From positions 12,902,501 to 12,966,500 of the forward strand of contig OX365945.1 in assembly GCA_947247005.1 (NCBI GenBank): DNA of 64,000 bases, given 5' to 3'. This DNA comes from Spisula solida (taxonomy: Eukaryota; Mollusca; Bivalvia; Venerida; Mactridae). The notes under the pieces are model-generated. The model was not told the origin of the DNA, ran no database searches, and saw only the letters and a list, made by a program, of their open reading frames with translations. Shown here one piece after another: positions 1-10,799 of this stretch (position 1 is the first letter of the stretch; every line of letters begins with the position of its first letter). Made by a program: the position numbers and the translations under genes.

Positions 1-987
1 GTAGCATAGGCATAAATTAATTAATTGTGCATTTACCAGAACATTGGGAAATGTAATTATCTAGAATTACATAATATTGCTGAACTCAAAACCCTAGGGA
101 TGTGAACTGCATGTATAAAGAATGGAGTGTTGTCCGATATTAATCAGTTTATAAAAACAACAGGAGACAAGTAAATTAAATAATTGTCTGTCTTATTTAC
201 ATGATTCTTGAAAAGATTTTACATTGCCACTTTGAATATGTTGGTAGCATTACTAACTGAAAAGGTCCGAATGTTAGGACATGGTTCCAATGAACTGTTG
301 AAATTTGGAAAACTTCAACACTTTCCGGTTTCAGCCTTGCTGAACACTATGTTTATTAACTCTAACATTTGTGGAATAGGCACAATATATTCAATGGCTA
401 ATAGATAATGTGACCGTGTACATGGCTTTATTTGTAACTGCATATTTTTTGTATATTTAAGTACTGTTGATAAAATTGGATGACCACTTCATAGGAATGA
501 AGTTAAATACGGGAGGGGAAACTTTTATGCGGTAATATTTGGCCACATCATTTGTTTTAAATTGTCAATGTTAACTAACCATTTTAGTAACGCGTTCTGA
601 ATATGAGTCTTTAAACTCTTTTACTAGCCATGGGCTACTAGATATTATTCGTATATAATTCTCATTAAAATGTCTACGTTAAAGCAGGATGCGTGAGATA
701 GCATCTTAACTGATTGTTATCCGATACATTAAAGTCAACCTCATGTTGTCATAATTTCAATATTGGTAAACCCTTTGTTTTTGAAGTAATTATGCAATAA
801 TGTTGTAGCCACGTTTTAATTGGCTTACAAATTATATAACATGACATTTGATTGGCTAAGAACGTTTTAAGTATTTTGTAACGTGTAATTTGATTGGTCA
901 AAAGCTTTTTAACATTTATTTTCTATGATTTGAAAATAATGTATATTAAGTAAGATTTGATTTAGACTCAAGATATACAAACAAAGT
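1..987. other. AT-rich sequence without a recognised gene
   Basis: I see no gene, RNA or clear repeat here. The longest open frame (208-408, plus, 66 codons) has no recognisable domain and is no longer than chance allows in such DNA. Two GATTGG boxes (inverted CCAAT) at about 850 and 892 are noted only as sequence and have no supported role. Confidence 0.6.
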
Positions 988-989
988 GA

Positions 990-1043
990 TGATGTAGGAC
1001 TAAGACACAGAATGATGTAGGACTAAGACAGTTATGATGTAGG
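990..1043 (+). repeat. short tandem repeat, 22-23 bp unit
   Basis: TGATGTAGGACTAAGAC occurs at 990 and 1013, and its first nine bases recur at 1035. This is about 2.5 units of a minisatellite with a 22-23 bp period. Confidence 0.7.
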
Positions 1044-1495
1044 TTTTAAAAAGTTAGGAAAAGTGGAGTTCCACTACGCTTCGTTAAGTTACTAACTCTG
1101 TGTGTTAAAACATAAATATTTGTTATTGTTAAACTATTTGGAGAAACTACAGAATAAAAATAGTAAAACTGACGGTGGATTTGTCATCACTTATTTAGTT
1201 GAGACTTTGTTATCAGATTTGAAATTATACTGGAAAAACGCATTGGACTTACGACGTTAGCAGAGCTAAACTGACAGCTCACACACAACGCTGTTACATA
1301 CGAGCTAATTCCCAAAACAAACGACATAACACTGTTGGTCTAACAACAAGCTGGATTCCACGTACTACAACAACCTCAAGAGATAACGCAGAGTTCTGAG
1401 ATTAGAGTTCAGAATCGGAACTCATCATCAACACAAGGAAAAATGAGCTCAATTCCCACACAGTATAACAACGAATAAACACGGCATTACAGTAT
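1044..1495. other. no recognised feature
   Basis: AT-rich sequence with stops in every frame. I see no repeat or motif that I can support. Confidence 0.5.
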
Positions 1496-1640
1496 CTTAA
1501 CTATATAGTTAAGAAATGTTTAATTAATGTGCATTTCGCGAACATATAACTCCAGTTTAAGAGTTAAAACTTGGGTCAGACATCCGATACTTTAAACTGC
1601 GGTTACAAGTCTTAACGCTATAGTTAAGACATAACCAGTC
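1496..1640. repeat. palindrome-rich repeat, outlying block
   Basis: CTTAACTATATAGTTAAG (1496-1513) is a perfect 18-bp palindrome. It is followed by an AATGTGCATTTCGCG motif, and a second imperfect CTTAAC/GTTAAG palindrome lies at about 1613-1629. The same two motifs recur together at about 3750-3800, so this is an outlying copy of the family flanking the hairpin satellite. It may be a decayed MITE, but no outer TIR or TSD was found. Confidence 0.5.
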
Positions 1641-2630
1641 GGTGGTATTCATATCGTTTTGAATTTAGTTTTCAATGAATTTCACAGACCCCGCGAAACT
1701 CTGCTATTTCCGAATAAACCCGAGTATGCCCGAATAAACTTTGTATTTTATTTCATTGTATTGCCTACAGGCAATTTAGTTCAATTTGCAGATAATTTCA
1801 CAAAACTGAAAGGTGTTATGTATTTTACAGTTGTATACCACGAAGCATTGTCCCTGCACGAAGTTTAATCAAATTAACGTGCGTGTATACATAATAAATT
1901 CTCCTATTAATTATTACTGTTAACCAATTTCTTTTGTATCGATGGGTAATAAAGCAATTGACAGGAAGCAGGTGTCATAAAATGTACTATCTCCCATTAT
2001 TCCCCTATATTGCCTAGGCATTCAGATTTTAGTTACTTGATCTGGCTCCCTTGGACGCTTCATTTTAAATGTATTACGTGTGTTTATATAAAGCGCCCTT
2101 AGACACAGATGATTTAAAAGTCGGTCTTCTATTGATATATATTTTTCCGCATTTAAAATATGAATTTGATATTTTATGCTTAATTCAAATATCATAAATA
2201 TGGTACTCTTGACTAAAGGTGTATACTATCGAAACTTATGGAAATATTTGTTGATAATATATGTTCAATATGAGTGAAATATTTCTACTAATTAATTGAT
2301 TAAAGTTGAGACAATGCCTAGACTAGGCTACAAACGTTCAATATACTTTTTGTTAATGTAGAGCTCTTCTACATTGATTTTATTCTAATACCTAAATATT
2401 TCACGTTCGCGTGCTTGACGGTGTTGAATTAGGCGGTTTGTGCGCCAAGCGCAAACTAATAATATTGCCAACATCGCGCTGTGATTCAATGTTCGCTAGA
2501 ATCTCAGGCAATTGCGTGATTTTATTACGACAGGCCTGGTATATGAAACGGATTAGTCAGATTGACGTATTGTATTTTTTCTACACATCACTTCCTGTCA
2601 ATCATGGAACATCATAATTGTTGCGAATGT
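1641..2630. other. no recognised gene
   Basis: Two short plus-strand frames (1659-1868 and 2411-2617, under 70 codons each) have no recognisable domain. I see no splice context or repeat that would support a gene. Confidence 0.5.
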
Positions 2631-3560
2631 TTTAAACTGGGGTTTCATCTACTAACCCCCGTTTAAAGTCGGAATTTCCGAGTTGCACGACAAATTTTTA
2701 TTTTAAACTGGGGTTCCATCTACTAACCCCCGTTTAAAGTCGGAATTTATTAGATACACGTTAAATTTTTATTTAAAACTGGGGTTCTATCTACTAACCC
2801 CCGTTTATAGTCGGAATATCCGAGTTACACGTCAAATTTTAATTTTTAACTGGGGTTCGATATACTAACCCCCGTTTAAAGTCGGAATTTCTGTGTTTTC
2901 CATAAAATTCATATTTTAAACAGGGGTTCGATCTACTAACCCCCGTTTAAAGTCGGAATTTCTGAGTTAGACTTTAAATTTTTGTTTTAAACTGGGGTTC
3001 CATCTACTATCCCGGTTTAAAATCGGAAATCCCGAGTTACACGTTAAATTTTCATTTTAAACTAGTGTTAGAACCGTTTAAAGTCAGAATTCCTGAGTAA
3101 GACTTTAATTTGTTGTTTTAAACTGGGGTTCCATTTACTAACCCCCGTTTAAAGTCGGAATTTCTGAGTTAGACTTTAATTTGTTGTTTTAAACTGGGGT
3201 TCCATCTACTAACCCCCGTTTAAAGTCGGAATTTCTGAGTTAGACTTTAATTTCTTGTTTTAAACTGGGGTTCCATCTACTAACCCCCGTTTAAAGTCAG
3301 AATTTCTGAGTTAGACCTAAATTTTTTGTTTTAAATGGGGTTCGATCTACTAACCCCCGTTTAAAGTCAGAATTTCTGAGTTAGACTTTAAATTTTTGTT
3401 TTAAACTGGGGTTCGATCTACTAACCCCCATTTAAAGTCGGAATTTCTGAGTTAGACTTTGAATTGTTATTTTAAACTGGGGTTCCATCTACTATCCCGG
3501 TTTAAAATCGGAAATCCCGAGTTACACGTTAAATTTTCATTTTAAACTAGTGTTAGAACT
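2631..3560 (+). repeat. hairpin satellite array, about 71-bp unit
   Basis: Thirteen to fourteen direct units start near 2634, 2705, 2776, 2847, 2918, 2989, 3059, 3120, 3191, 3262, 3333, 3403, 3474 and 3544. The period is 70-71 bp with one 61-bp unit. Each unit holds AAACTGGGGTT, then about nine bases (CCATCTACT), then AACCCCCGTTT. These arms pair as an 11-bp stem with one mismatch, so the array is a row of potential hairpins. The linker (AAGTCGGAATTTCTGAGTTA and variants) is less conserved. The variant block at 2989-3075, with CCCGGTTTAAAATCGG, is repeated almost exactly at 3474-3560, which indicates an internal duplication of about 485 bp. No open frame runs through it. Confidence 0.9.
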
Positions 3561-4110
3561 TCTAAATGAATTCCAATACAATGACATATGCCTACGATCA
3601 TATGAATTTGAAAGAAATTATGAGGAATTTTTTATACATACATATACTTTAATCCACGCTTTAATTGAGAGTTTAAACTGCAGTTACATGTCTTAAACTA
3701 TGGGTTAAAGCATAATTGTGCAAACGGCGCTTTGAACCCGGGTTTAAAGTCGCTTAACTATATAATTAAGAGATGTATATTAAATGTGCACTTCGCGCGT
3801 GTTAAACCCCCGTTTAAGACTTGTAACCGCGGTTACAAGTCTGTTAACTACATAGTTAAGAGATAACCAATGAGAGCGCCGTATTAGTAATTTCATACGC
3901 GCTGATTGGTTGTCTCTTAACTATGGGGTTAAGTAAACATCATCGATACTTGTAACTGCAGTTCTAAGTCTTTATCCGCGGTTTAAAGAATTAATGTGCA
4001 TTTGGCACTTGCAACCGCGGTTTAAAGTCTCTTAACTACGTAGTTAACTGTTAAACCCATAGATAAAGGAATTATTGTGCATTCCGCATTCCATATTCAG
4101 GTCCATTTCG
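3561..4110. repeat. palindrome-rich block next to the hairpin satellite
   Basis: This block has several imperfect palindromes of the TTAAC..GTTAA type (about 3690, 3750, 3831, 3902 and 4027). It also has repeated AACCGCGGTTTAAAGTC words and recurring TGTGCAnTTCGCG motifs (about 3784, 3985 and 4076). It shares these with 1496-1640 and shares GTTTAAAGTC with the satellite units. The whole 1.5-4.1 kb stretch may therefore be one decayed inverted-repeat element that contains the satellite. That grouping is inference. Confidence 0.5.
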
Positions 4111-5219
4111 CGAAATTTGACTATCGTCGGTATATTTTAATATTCGATATCACGAGACAACGCAGTTTATGTACCGTGTACCGGCAGTTATCGTTAAAAA
4201 TCGGAAATTTTACGACCACTAACGGAAATTACCGACTGACCATAAACTGCCAATCGATTCATCCTATCAGCCAAAGTTTGTTGCTATATTTTAATATTAA
4301 TTGTATGTTGTCTGAATTTCTTATCTGGTTTCAAAATTTTAGAAACTTCTATGAAATTGCTTCTTTTAAAAAGGACGCCCTTTTATCAGTAACGATCAGT
4401 CGAAATATATTCTTTTTAAACCCCGCGTCATAAGATTATTCTCAATGTGCATGTATGTGAGTATGTATATACTAGTATTAAAATTAGTTATGTCTGAATG
4501 CTGTTTTGTGTTATTTTACCAAATGCAATATGTATGCCGAGTTTGTAAAACTAAAATTATTTTGTATAATAACATAAAATATTATATATTGTACTATTGT
4601 AGCATGCAATTAAAACATGTACTGGTAACATCAATTTAACAATAATTATTCTTGCATTGATAATTTAAATCATCTCAATAAATATAATCTACTACAAAAT
4701 AATTACACCAAATAATTACATAAAATATATACATATGTATTTTACAAATCTTGTTAAGAAGATAACTTACGTGTAAACGTGTATTATTAAACCAGCGTAA
4801 GATCTATATCCTATTTCCAAGGCAATGAATTCATTACCTTGATAAATACATGTATATACTTCTCGTGAATTCAATGGAACCTGGTATGCAAATGACGCGT
4901 GCTTATCATTTGTTATAGATCTGCAGACATTATTTTTTAAGGCCACACTTAAAAAAATAGCACCATCATTGTCCGCGTCATACTTTCCTGCGCCTCAGGC
5001 CTGCTGCGTCTAATCATACATTTTGTTTTATTTGAAACCAGCGATGTACATAGAGAGTTAAACATGGTTTAAAAGTATCAATTCAAATTTAAATAACACG
5101 CATACAGGCTTATATCAATATTTGAAACAAACCCCCATTTAAGAAAGATGATAATCTAGTAGTGAATTGTAATGGCCTTAAATATACTTACAAATATGTT
5201 AGCCACTGTAAACGTGTTC
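4111..5219. other. no recognised gene; one 118-codon open frame of doubtful reality
   Basis: A plus-strand open frame of 118 codons (4077-4433) begins inside the palindrome-rich repeat. It has no recognisable domain, signal peptide or splice context, and I treat it as chance. The remainder is AT-rich sequence in which I see nothing. Confidence 0.4.
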
Positions 5220-5334
5220 TCATCACTGTCGGTGGTCTCGTTATCTCGCTGCATTGTCCGCTGTTGGTCACGTGACACATATCTGCACACTCGGAAACCT
5301 TTAGTTTATTACATTTTGGCGGGTATGTAGTTCA
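5220..5334 (+). promoter_or_regulatory. possible promoter with GTCACGTGAC box
   Basis: This short stretch is richer in GC and CpG than its surroundings. It contains the perfect 10-bp palindrome GTCACGTGAC at 5267-5276, the E-box form bound by USF/MITF/TFE-type bHLH-zip factors in other animals. It also contains TTTTGGCGGG at about 5314, which resembles an E2F-like box. Both lie 20-70 bp upstream of the ATG of the putative exon at 5335. There is no TATA box at a typical distance. The promoter role is inferred from position and motifs only. Confidence 0.3.
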
Positions 5335-5452
5335 ATGGAAAATAGCGGGCTGGACGATTGGACACATTTTTATAAAGAAAATATAATAACTAATTGTGAC
5401 AGGAGTGCTGTTGAGAGTTGCAAGACATGTTATCATCTACAGCGGTCGCATG
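5335..5452 (+). CDS. putative first coding exon, product unknown
   Basis: The ATG at 5335 opens 39 codons plus one base and ends at a strong donor, G^GTAAGTTC (intron from 5453). The peptide starts MENSGLDDWTHFYKEN and ends CKTCYHLQRSHG. Its composition is less AT-biased than chance frames nearby, and it carries a CxxC pair near the end. I do not recognise the family. A possible acceptor with a pyrimidine-rich run lies at 7599 (TTTTATATTGCAG). Joined in phase, it gives only seven more codons before a stop, so it is probably not the true partner. If the exon is real, the rest of the gene may lie outside the window or in exons I could not identify. It could also be a chance open frame. Confidence 0.28.
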
Positions 5453-6287
5453 GTAAGTTCTATATTATTTCATAGACTTTGCGTGTAACGTCAAATACCT
5501 AAATACTTTTCGCTACATGGATAGTTTATTAGTAGTTGAATGTTCTTGGAGTAGGAAGATTCTTATATATTACAGCGGTAACAGCTACATTGCATTATAA
5601 TTATAATACGACATAACACAATTTACCGTCAGTTTTGTTGCTATGTATAATGTTATAAGGTTGTTAAAACCCCTAGCAACCGTAGGCGTAATTTTGCTGT
5701 CAAAATGTGATATTCTTCCGATTCTATTAATATGTAGCTGAATGGTAGTTATTCAAATATCGTACCTATTAAATAGATACCAATCAAAGTGATCAACGCT
5801 TAAGCCGGTTACTTTTGGAAGTACAAGCAATTAAAATACTTGTATACCCCCTCTGTCATTGTGTTCTCTTGAAAATACCAAACTAACTACGCCGACTAGC
5901 GATAACCACAGAGACCGCCTACTGATCTCGTTGATAAATCAGGATCGAAGTATTGCATATTGAAAAGTTAAAGTTGAAGAATACAGTGGATGATCTTTGT
6001 TAATTTACTGATGATATGTGTAAACCTAATTGTATTCTTGACCCTGTCAATTAATTAAATTATTGAGGAAAGGTAAGAGCTTTTTTCATCATGGGCATAA
6101 AGAGTAAAGTCGCTGATATATGTTACATACGATTCAATACTAAGTCTTGCTAAAAGCACGCACGGTGGGTTATGAATAAGAAATAAATCGCAATTTTAAT
6201 AATTTAAGTAAATTCGTAAAACGCCGCTTAAATTGATGACGGCTACGTAAAATAAATAAAGTATGTTTATAGAAAATACTAGTAGTA
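5453..6287. other. no recognised gene; possible intron
   Basis: AT-rich sequence with stops in all frames. If the preceding exon is real, this is its intron. I see no repeat or RNA feature that I can support. Confidence 0.4.
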
Positions 6288-6547
6288 TATAGCACGGAGA
6301 ATTTGACATGATCCTGACCTATATGCATGAATATATTACAGACTCCTTGCGTTGAATATATAAATTTCCGCGAGCAAATCGTGCAAAGTCGGTCCTTTAG
6401 ATTAGTGTTGATATTAATCGAGCGTCATCGTGATACTCCCCGCATATGAAAACACACAACCGGGATTATAATATAGACACTAAATCAGCTGTGAAATTAT
6501 GCTAATAGAAGTTCGAGAGTCGTGTTAAATTCTCTGGACTATATATA
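6288..6547. mobile_element. MITE, about 260 bp, TIRs with GAGAATTT core
   Basis: The left end TATAGCACGGAGAATTTGAC matches the reverse complement of the right end (TATAGTCCAGAGAATTTAAC), so the sequence has imperfect TIRs of about 24 bp starting at TATA. The interior has no coding capacity. A second copy at 20551-21026 has the same ends and interior but is interrupted by a SINE. TA-bounded ends suggest a Tc1/mariner-type non-autonomous element; the superfamily is inferred. Confidence 0.65.
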
Positions 6548-6598
6548 CTCCAGTATATTCCAGTATAAATCCTCGATATCAACATTATAGAATAATAT

Positions 6599-7020
6599 AA
6601 GCGGATTTAGCTATGTGGTAATGCACTGGGCTGTCAATTCAGATGTCGAGGGTTCAATTCTCGGCATCGGAGAATTTCTGAAATATTTATAATATTTCCC
6701 GCAGTACCGGGTGTAATGCAAAGTATCTTGGTAAAGGTACTACGAAGCTGTGTATCGGTGCTGTAAACGGGACACATTAAAGAACCTGGCTGTCTATTCG
6801 AAATAAGAGCTAGGCGCATTTTTGCATCGCCCGACATGCATGTATCTAATGTCTCTCTCTTCCTTCAGGGACTTGCTCTCAGTTTGTCCCTCTGGTCAGA
6901 TCATGCTGTATCTGCACTGGTAGAGAATGCACATGCGCCCTTGTGGCTGCATCACAACGTAAAGTGCCTTTGAACGTGTGCATGAAAAAAGCGCTATATC
7001 AATATTGTATATTTATTATA
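6599..7020 (+). mobile_element. tRNA-derived SINE, long form, about 420 bp
   Basis: The head resembles a tRNA gene, with an A-box-like TTAGCTATGTGGTAATGC (about 6607-6624) and a B-box-like GGGTTCAATTCTC (about 6650). A conserved central part follows (GGTAAAGGTACTACGAAGCT, GTGTATCGGTGCTGTA, CACATTAAAGAACCTG). The 3' part ends with AAAGCGCTATATCAATATTG and an AT-rich tail. The head and central part are shared with 20714-20923. RNA polymerase III promoter boxes and a LINE-like tail are typical of SINEs in marine invertebrates. I cannot assign the named family. It lies directly after a MITE. Confidence 0.8.
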
Positions 7021-7763
7021 ACTATGATTAGGTTGTAAGCCAATTATAAAAACTTTTGACAGTGACCCTTGCGTGAATAACTTCTTTTTTAAGCTAGGTT
7101 GGCCTCTTTTTATACCAAGATAAACACATTTGGGCGCTAACTGTTAATGTAATTCCACAGGGACTCGTACCGCATTAATTTCTGTTTTAGAAGACCTACG
7201 TTAGAATCCCTCTTTAAAGGGGACCATCGGAACCAAAAACCTGTGCGCGACATTGGACACGTGATATCCTTAAGTCTATGATGCGTGTGTATCCATGACA
7301 GCACAATTCCCGAATTTGGGCATTTAGGCCGTGAACTATGGAAAGCCGAAATGGCCATCCCGGCCGTTCTGCATTAGAACGCTATGGTAGCGGAAAGGAT
7401 ATAAATAATTGTATTACTGGTACAAGTATTACATTTTTACATTACATTAAGTATTTTATTATAAGAAAGTAAAGAATGTGCATGGATCGCATATAAATGT
7501 CTTACGACCAATGTCTTCTAAATAAACGTTTGACTTTGATAAAGTGAAAATTACATGTTATTATTATTATGTATTACCACGTCACTTTTTATATTGCAGA
7601 CTATGACGAATCAGGGAGATAACCATCACAAAAGACTGGAATGGAATATAATCACTTGAAAGGACATTGTAATCAAACATACTATGACTTTGTTGAGAAA
7701 AATTTTATTAGCTCGACTCTTCATTTCTCAAAAACATAGAGATTTTGTCATTTTTTTCGACTT
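7021..7763. other. no recognised gene
   Basis: This stretch holds a 73-codon minus-strand frame (7137-7358) with no domain, and a splice-acceptor-like TTTTATATTGCAG ending at 7599. Nothing else can be supported. Confidence 0.45.
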
Positions 7764-9391
7764 CTCCTAGAACATTCTAAGAGATCCGGTCGTTTTTATT
7801 CGTCTTCTCTAAGAATATTCTCTAAGACATTTCGCCATTTTGTCTTAAAACACTTTAATATGAACTTATTGGCATTTTTACTTAGAACGTTTTAAGAGAT
7901 TTGGTCAATTTCTATTACAACGTTGTTGCGTCCGACTCAGACAGTCGCAAGTGCGTGGTCATTCTTAATTACGAATGACCTCCGGCTTCAATGGAAGAAA
8001 ACTTGAGAAAGAATGTTTGATACCTTAAAACGTTCAGAGAGATAGGTTAATTTATATGATAACATTAGAATAGATGTTGGATACTTTCATCAGAAATATG
8101 TTCAATCAAATTGTGTCATAATCTCTTAGAACGTTCTAAGAGATTTGTGCATTTTATTGTTATAATATTCTACCAGATTTGGTCATTTTCTCTTAGAACG
8201 TTCTAAGAGATTTTTGCATATTTTGTCAAGTTCTCTAAGATTATTCAAAGAGATTCGATCAATTCTGTTAAAATGTTTCAAGCTATTAATATATAATTTT
8301 CTCTTAGAACGTTCTAAGAGATGTGTACATGTTTATATTATGACTGTCAACCAAATTTGGTCGTTTTCTCTTAGAACGTTCTAAGAGATTTGGTAATTTT
8401 CTGTAAAATGTTTCAATCTACGTTTTTCACATTCTCTTAGAACGTTCTAAGAGATTTTTAATATTATAACACATTGGGAAAATTAATCATTTTTCTTAGA
8501 ACGTTCTAAGAGATTTCTTGAATTTCTGTTCAAACGTTTTGTAATTAAGTAGAATTTTGTTCAATATTCACCCATTTGATTGAGAATGTAAAAAATGTAT
8601 TGGTCAATTTTCTCTTAGGACGTTCTAAGAGATTTGCTAAATTTCTGTTAAAACGGTCTATGCTCGAGACATATTTTGTTCAATTTTCTCTTAGAACGTT
8701 CTAAGAGATTTGGTCATTTATGCGGAGAATGTAAATACTATTTGGTCATTTTTTCAGTCATATTCTTGAAGAATGTAATACATGTATTCATATTGAATTG
8801 GTCAATTTCTCTTAGAACGTTCTAAGATATTTGTTAAATTTCTGCTCAAACGTTTTGTAATTAAGTAGACTTCTCTTCAGTATTCTCTTAGAACGTTCTA
8901 GGGGATTCACCCATTTTCTTTGAGAATAATGTATTGGTAAATTTTCTCTTAGAACGTTCTAAGAGATTTGCTAAATTTCTGTTAAAACTGTCTATACTCA
9001 AGACAAATTTTGTTTAATTTTCTCTTAGAACGTTCTAAGAGATTTGGTCATTTATGCGGAGAATGTAAACACTTATTTGCTCACTTTTCTCTTAGAATGT
9101 TCTAAGAGATTCGTTGATTTTGTTTTTTAACGTTTTAGAATTAAGACCAATTGTGTTCTTTTTTCTCTTAGAACGTTCTAAGAGATTCAGTCATATTCTT
9201 TAAGAATGTAATAAATGTATTGGTCAATTTCTCTTAGAACGTTCTAAGATATTTGTTTATTTTGTCTAAAACGCTGTATAGTTAAGATCAATTTTGTACA
9301 ATTTTCTCTTAGAACGTTCTAAGAGGACTGGTCATTATTCATCAGAGTTTTTGATATGATATGGTCAATTTCTCTTAGAACGTTCTAAGAG
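7764..9391. repeat. array of 22-bp palindromes (core CTTAGAACGTTCTAAG)
   Basis: A 22-bp perfect palindrome (TCT + CTTAGAACGTTCTAAG + AGA) occurs exactly nine times, starting at 8122, 8189, 8300, 8367, 8433, 8687, 8945, 9021 and 9164. Eight further copies have one to three mismatches (8492, 8611, 8808, 8884, 9088, 9230, 9305, 9371). Decayed copies lie at about 7764, 7803, 7881 and 8232. The last part has regular spacing alternating 66-67 and 75-76 bp (9021, 9088, 9164, 9230, 9305, 9371), a dimeric unit of about 142 bp. Gaps near 120 bp elsewhere look like lost palindromes. The spacers are related to one another but much more diverged than the palindromes. The core AGAACGTTCT fits the inverted heat-shock-element pattern nGAAnnTTCn. 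There is no coding frame. Confidence 0.93.
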
Positions 9392-9858
9392 TCATGCATG
9401 TTATATTATTTTTCATGTCATTTCACGTTATATTTTGCAAAATATATTGAAAATAAATTTAGTTATAAAAATATCGTGTTCATTATCTGTTTTATATTGC
9501 ATTTTAACCTGCGAAAAATCGCTAATTTGCTTTATAAAATTGAGCAGTCTGGATAAATGCTGTTTTTTGAATACAACGTGTTACTTATACTATCACTTTA
9601 TATCTGATATATTACATCATATCCCATTACCATGACAATACATTGGCTTATCGCATACAATCTATCACTTTACATTAGTTAAATATTATTAGCTACATTT
9701 GGTTATCAACCTTTGGTTTCTGCTAAAATTGATAGGTTTAATGACGTAATTTATAAAGCCATGTTCACGGCGTATTTGTCTAATTTGATTGATGATTTCG
9801 CTGCCGCAAAGTTAATGCACTGGGTAAATCCATATTCATTAAACTTTATAGCATTGTC
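9392..9858. other. no recognised gene
   Basis: AT-rich flank of the palindrome array. The 66-codon frame at 9435-9635 is rich in Leu, Ile, Cys and Tyr, as chance frames in AT-rich DNA tend to be. Nothing supported. Confidence 0.5.
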
Positions 9859-10505
9859 TTAAACTCCATATGTATATTCGAATATACTGGGAATAGCTCC
9901 CGTACCTTCATTACTATTACGTAAGAACATATCCTGCCGAGTCAAGGATACAAATTTGGTTTTGTCGGTTGAAAGCCTGTAAAGGTAACCGAGGCCAAAG
10001 CTTTTGATTTCATGCCGCTCGTATCCAATATATCCATTTTCTGGAGAAAGACTATGATCCTGTCTGAACAAAACCGTAAATATGTCAGACCAAAACAGGT
10101 TAAATCAAAATGTTACTGGGTTATTAGTTTTCCAGTTGAGTAAAATCCGCGGCCGTGGTCCAGTGGTTAGTTCAGTTTGGTTCGTTTCTCCAGGTCGCGA
10201 CAGGTCATACTTCACCATGAGATAATTTCCCTCAACATGTGGAGACGTTGTTGGATTCTTGTGGAATAGTTGATTCGTATTGGTAAGAATACAGTCCAGG
10301 AAAACAATTAAACGTCTTGTTATTTCCACCAGACTGACATGGCTTGGGATTTCAGTTCTTGTAACGGAAAGCTCAGGCAATCATCTTTCCTCTCAATACT
10401 GTTCTTAGCACCAGCATCGCTAAATACAGTATCCGTTATCAACTCGTCTTCATAACTGTTAAACGCATGGATATAAGCCGCGTCCCTATGACGTAATAGG
10501 CAAAG
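9859..10505 (-). pseudogene. unrecognised coding-like stretch, interrupted
   Basis: On the minus strand the sequence reads like decayed coding DNA. One frame is open from 10505 to 10320 (62 codons, containing YEDELITDTVFSDAGAKN). An overlapping frame runs from about 10383 to 10105 (contains PHVEGNYLMVKYDLSRPGE). The same frame continues after one TGA to 9859 (contains SPENGYIGYERHEIKSFGLG). Base composition is less AT-rich than the surroundings and the residue composition is protein-like. I recognise no family. It could be a broken host gene, exons of a spliced gene, or a transposon remnant. It ends just before the start of the duplicated segment. Confidence 0.3.
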
Positions 10506-10744
10506 CTACGAATTTTTCCATAACCTATGATGGCCTCGCATATATGGGTGCTGATTAGCGATTACCTTGTTACGGAGTGTGGTAAATACGATGCAGCAAC
10601 GCGAGTTTAGTATCAATGATGCTATGTATTGGTTTGACTGTTTTCAGCTGTGGTGAGGTTTGTTGTAAGAGCAAGCATTCATTTTGTGAAGTATTTTCAT
10701 CTGTCCAGGATTAATTAACTCTTATATTATCACCCATTTTTCGT
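10506..10744. other. no recognised feature
   Basis: Sequence between the coding-like stretch and the start of the duplicated segment. Nothing supported. Confidence 0.4.
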
Positions 10745-10799
10745 TTCGTGCAACCTTACTGAAACACCAACACTAACATGAAAGCGATTGATTCAAAAT

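Noticed and set aside
4077..4433. 118-codon open frame
   Set aside because: Starts within the palindrome-rich repeat, has no domain, no splice context and a composition expected from AT-rich DNA.
6599..6680. Functional tRNA gene
   Set aside because: A and B boxes are present, but the cloverleaf arms do not pair well and the sequence continues into a SINE core shared with 20714-20923.
8122..9391. CRISPR array
   Set aside because: Conserved short repeats with diverged spacers look similar at first sight. However, the repeat is a full palindrome, the spacers are related to each other, the spacing alternates, and the surroundings are eukaryotic with no cas genes.
10105..10107. Selenocysteine codon (in-frame TGA between two open pieces)
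   Set aside because: No recognised selenoprotein family and no SECIS-like element seen; a decayed gene or intron boundary is simpler.
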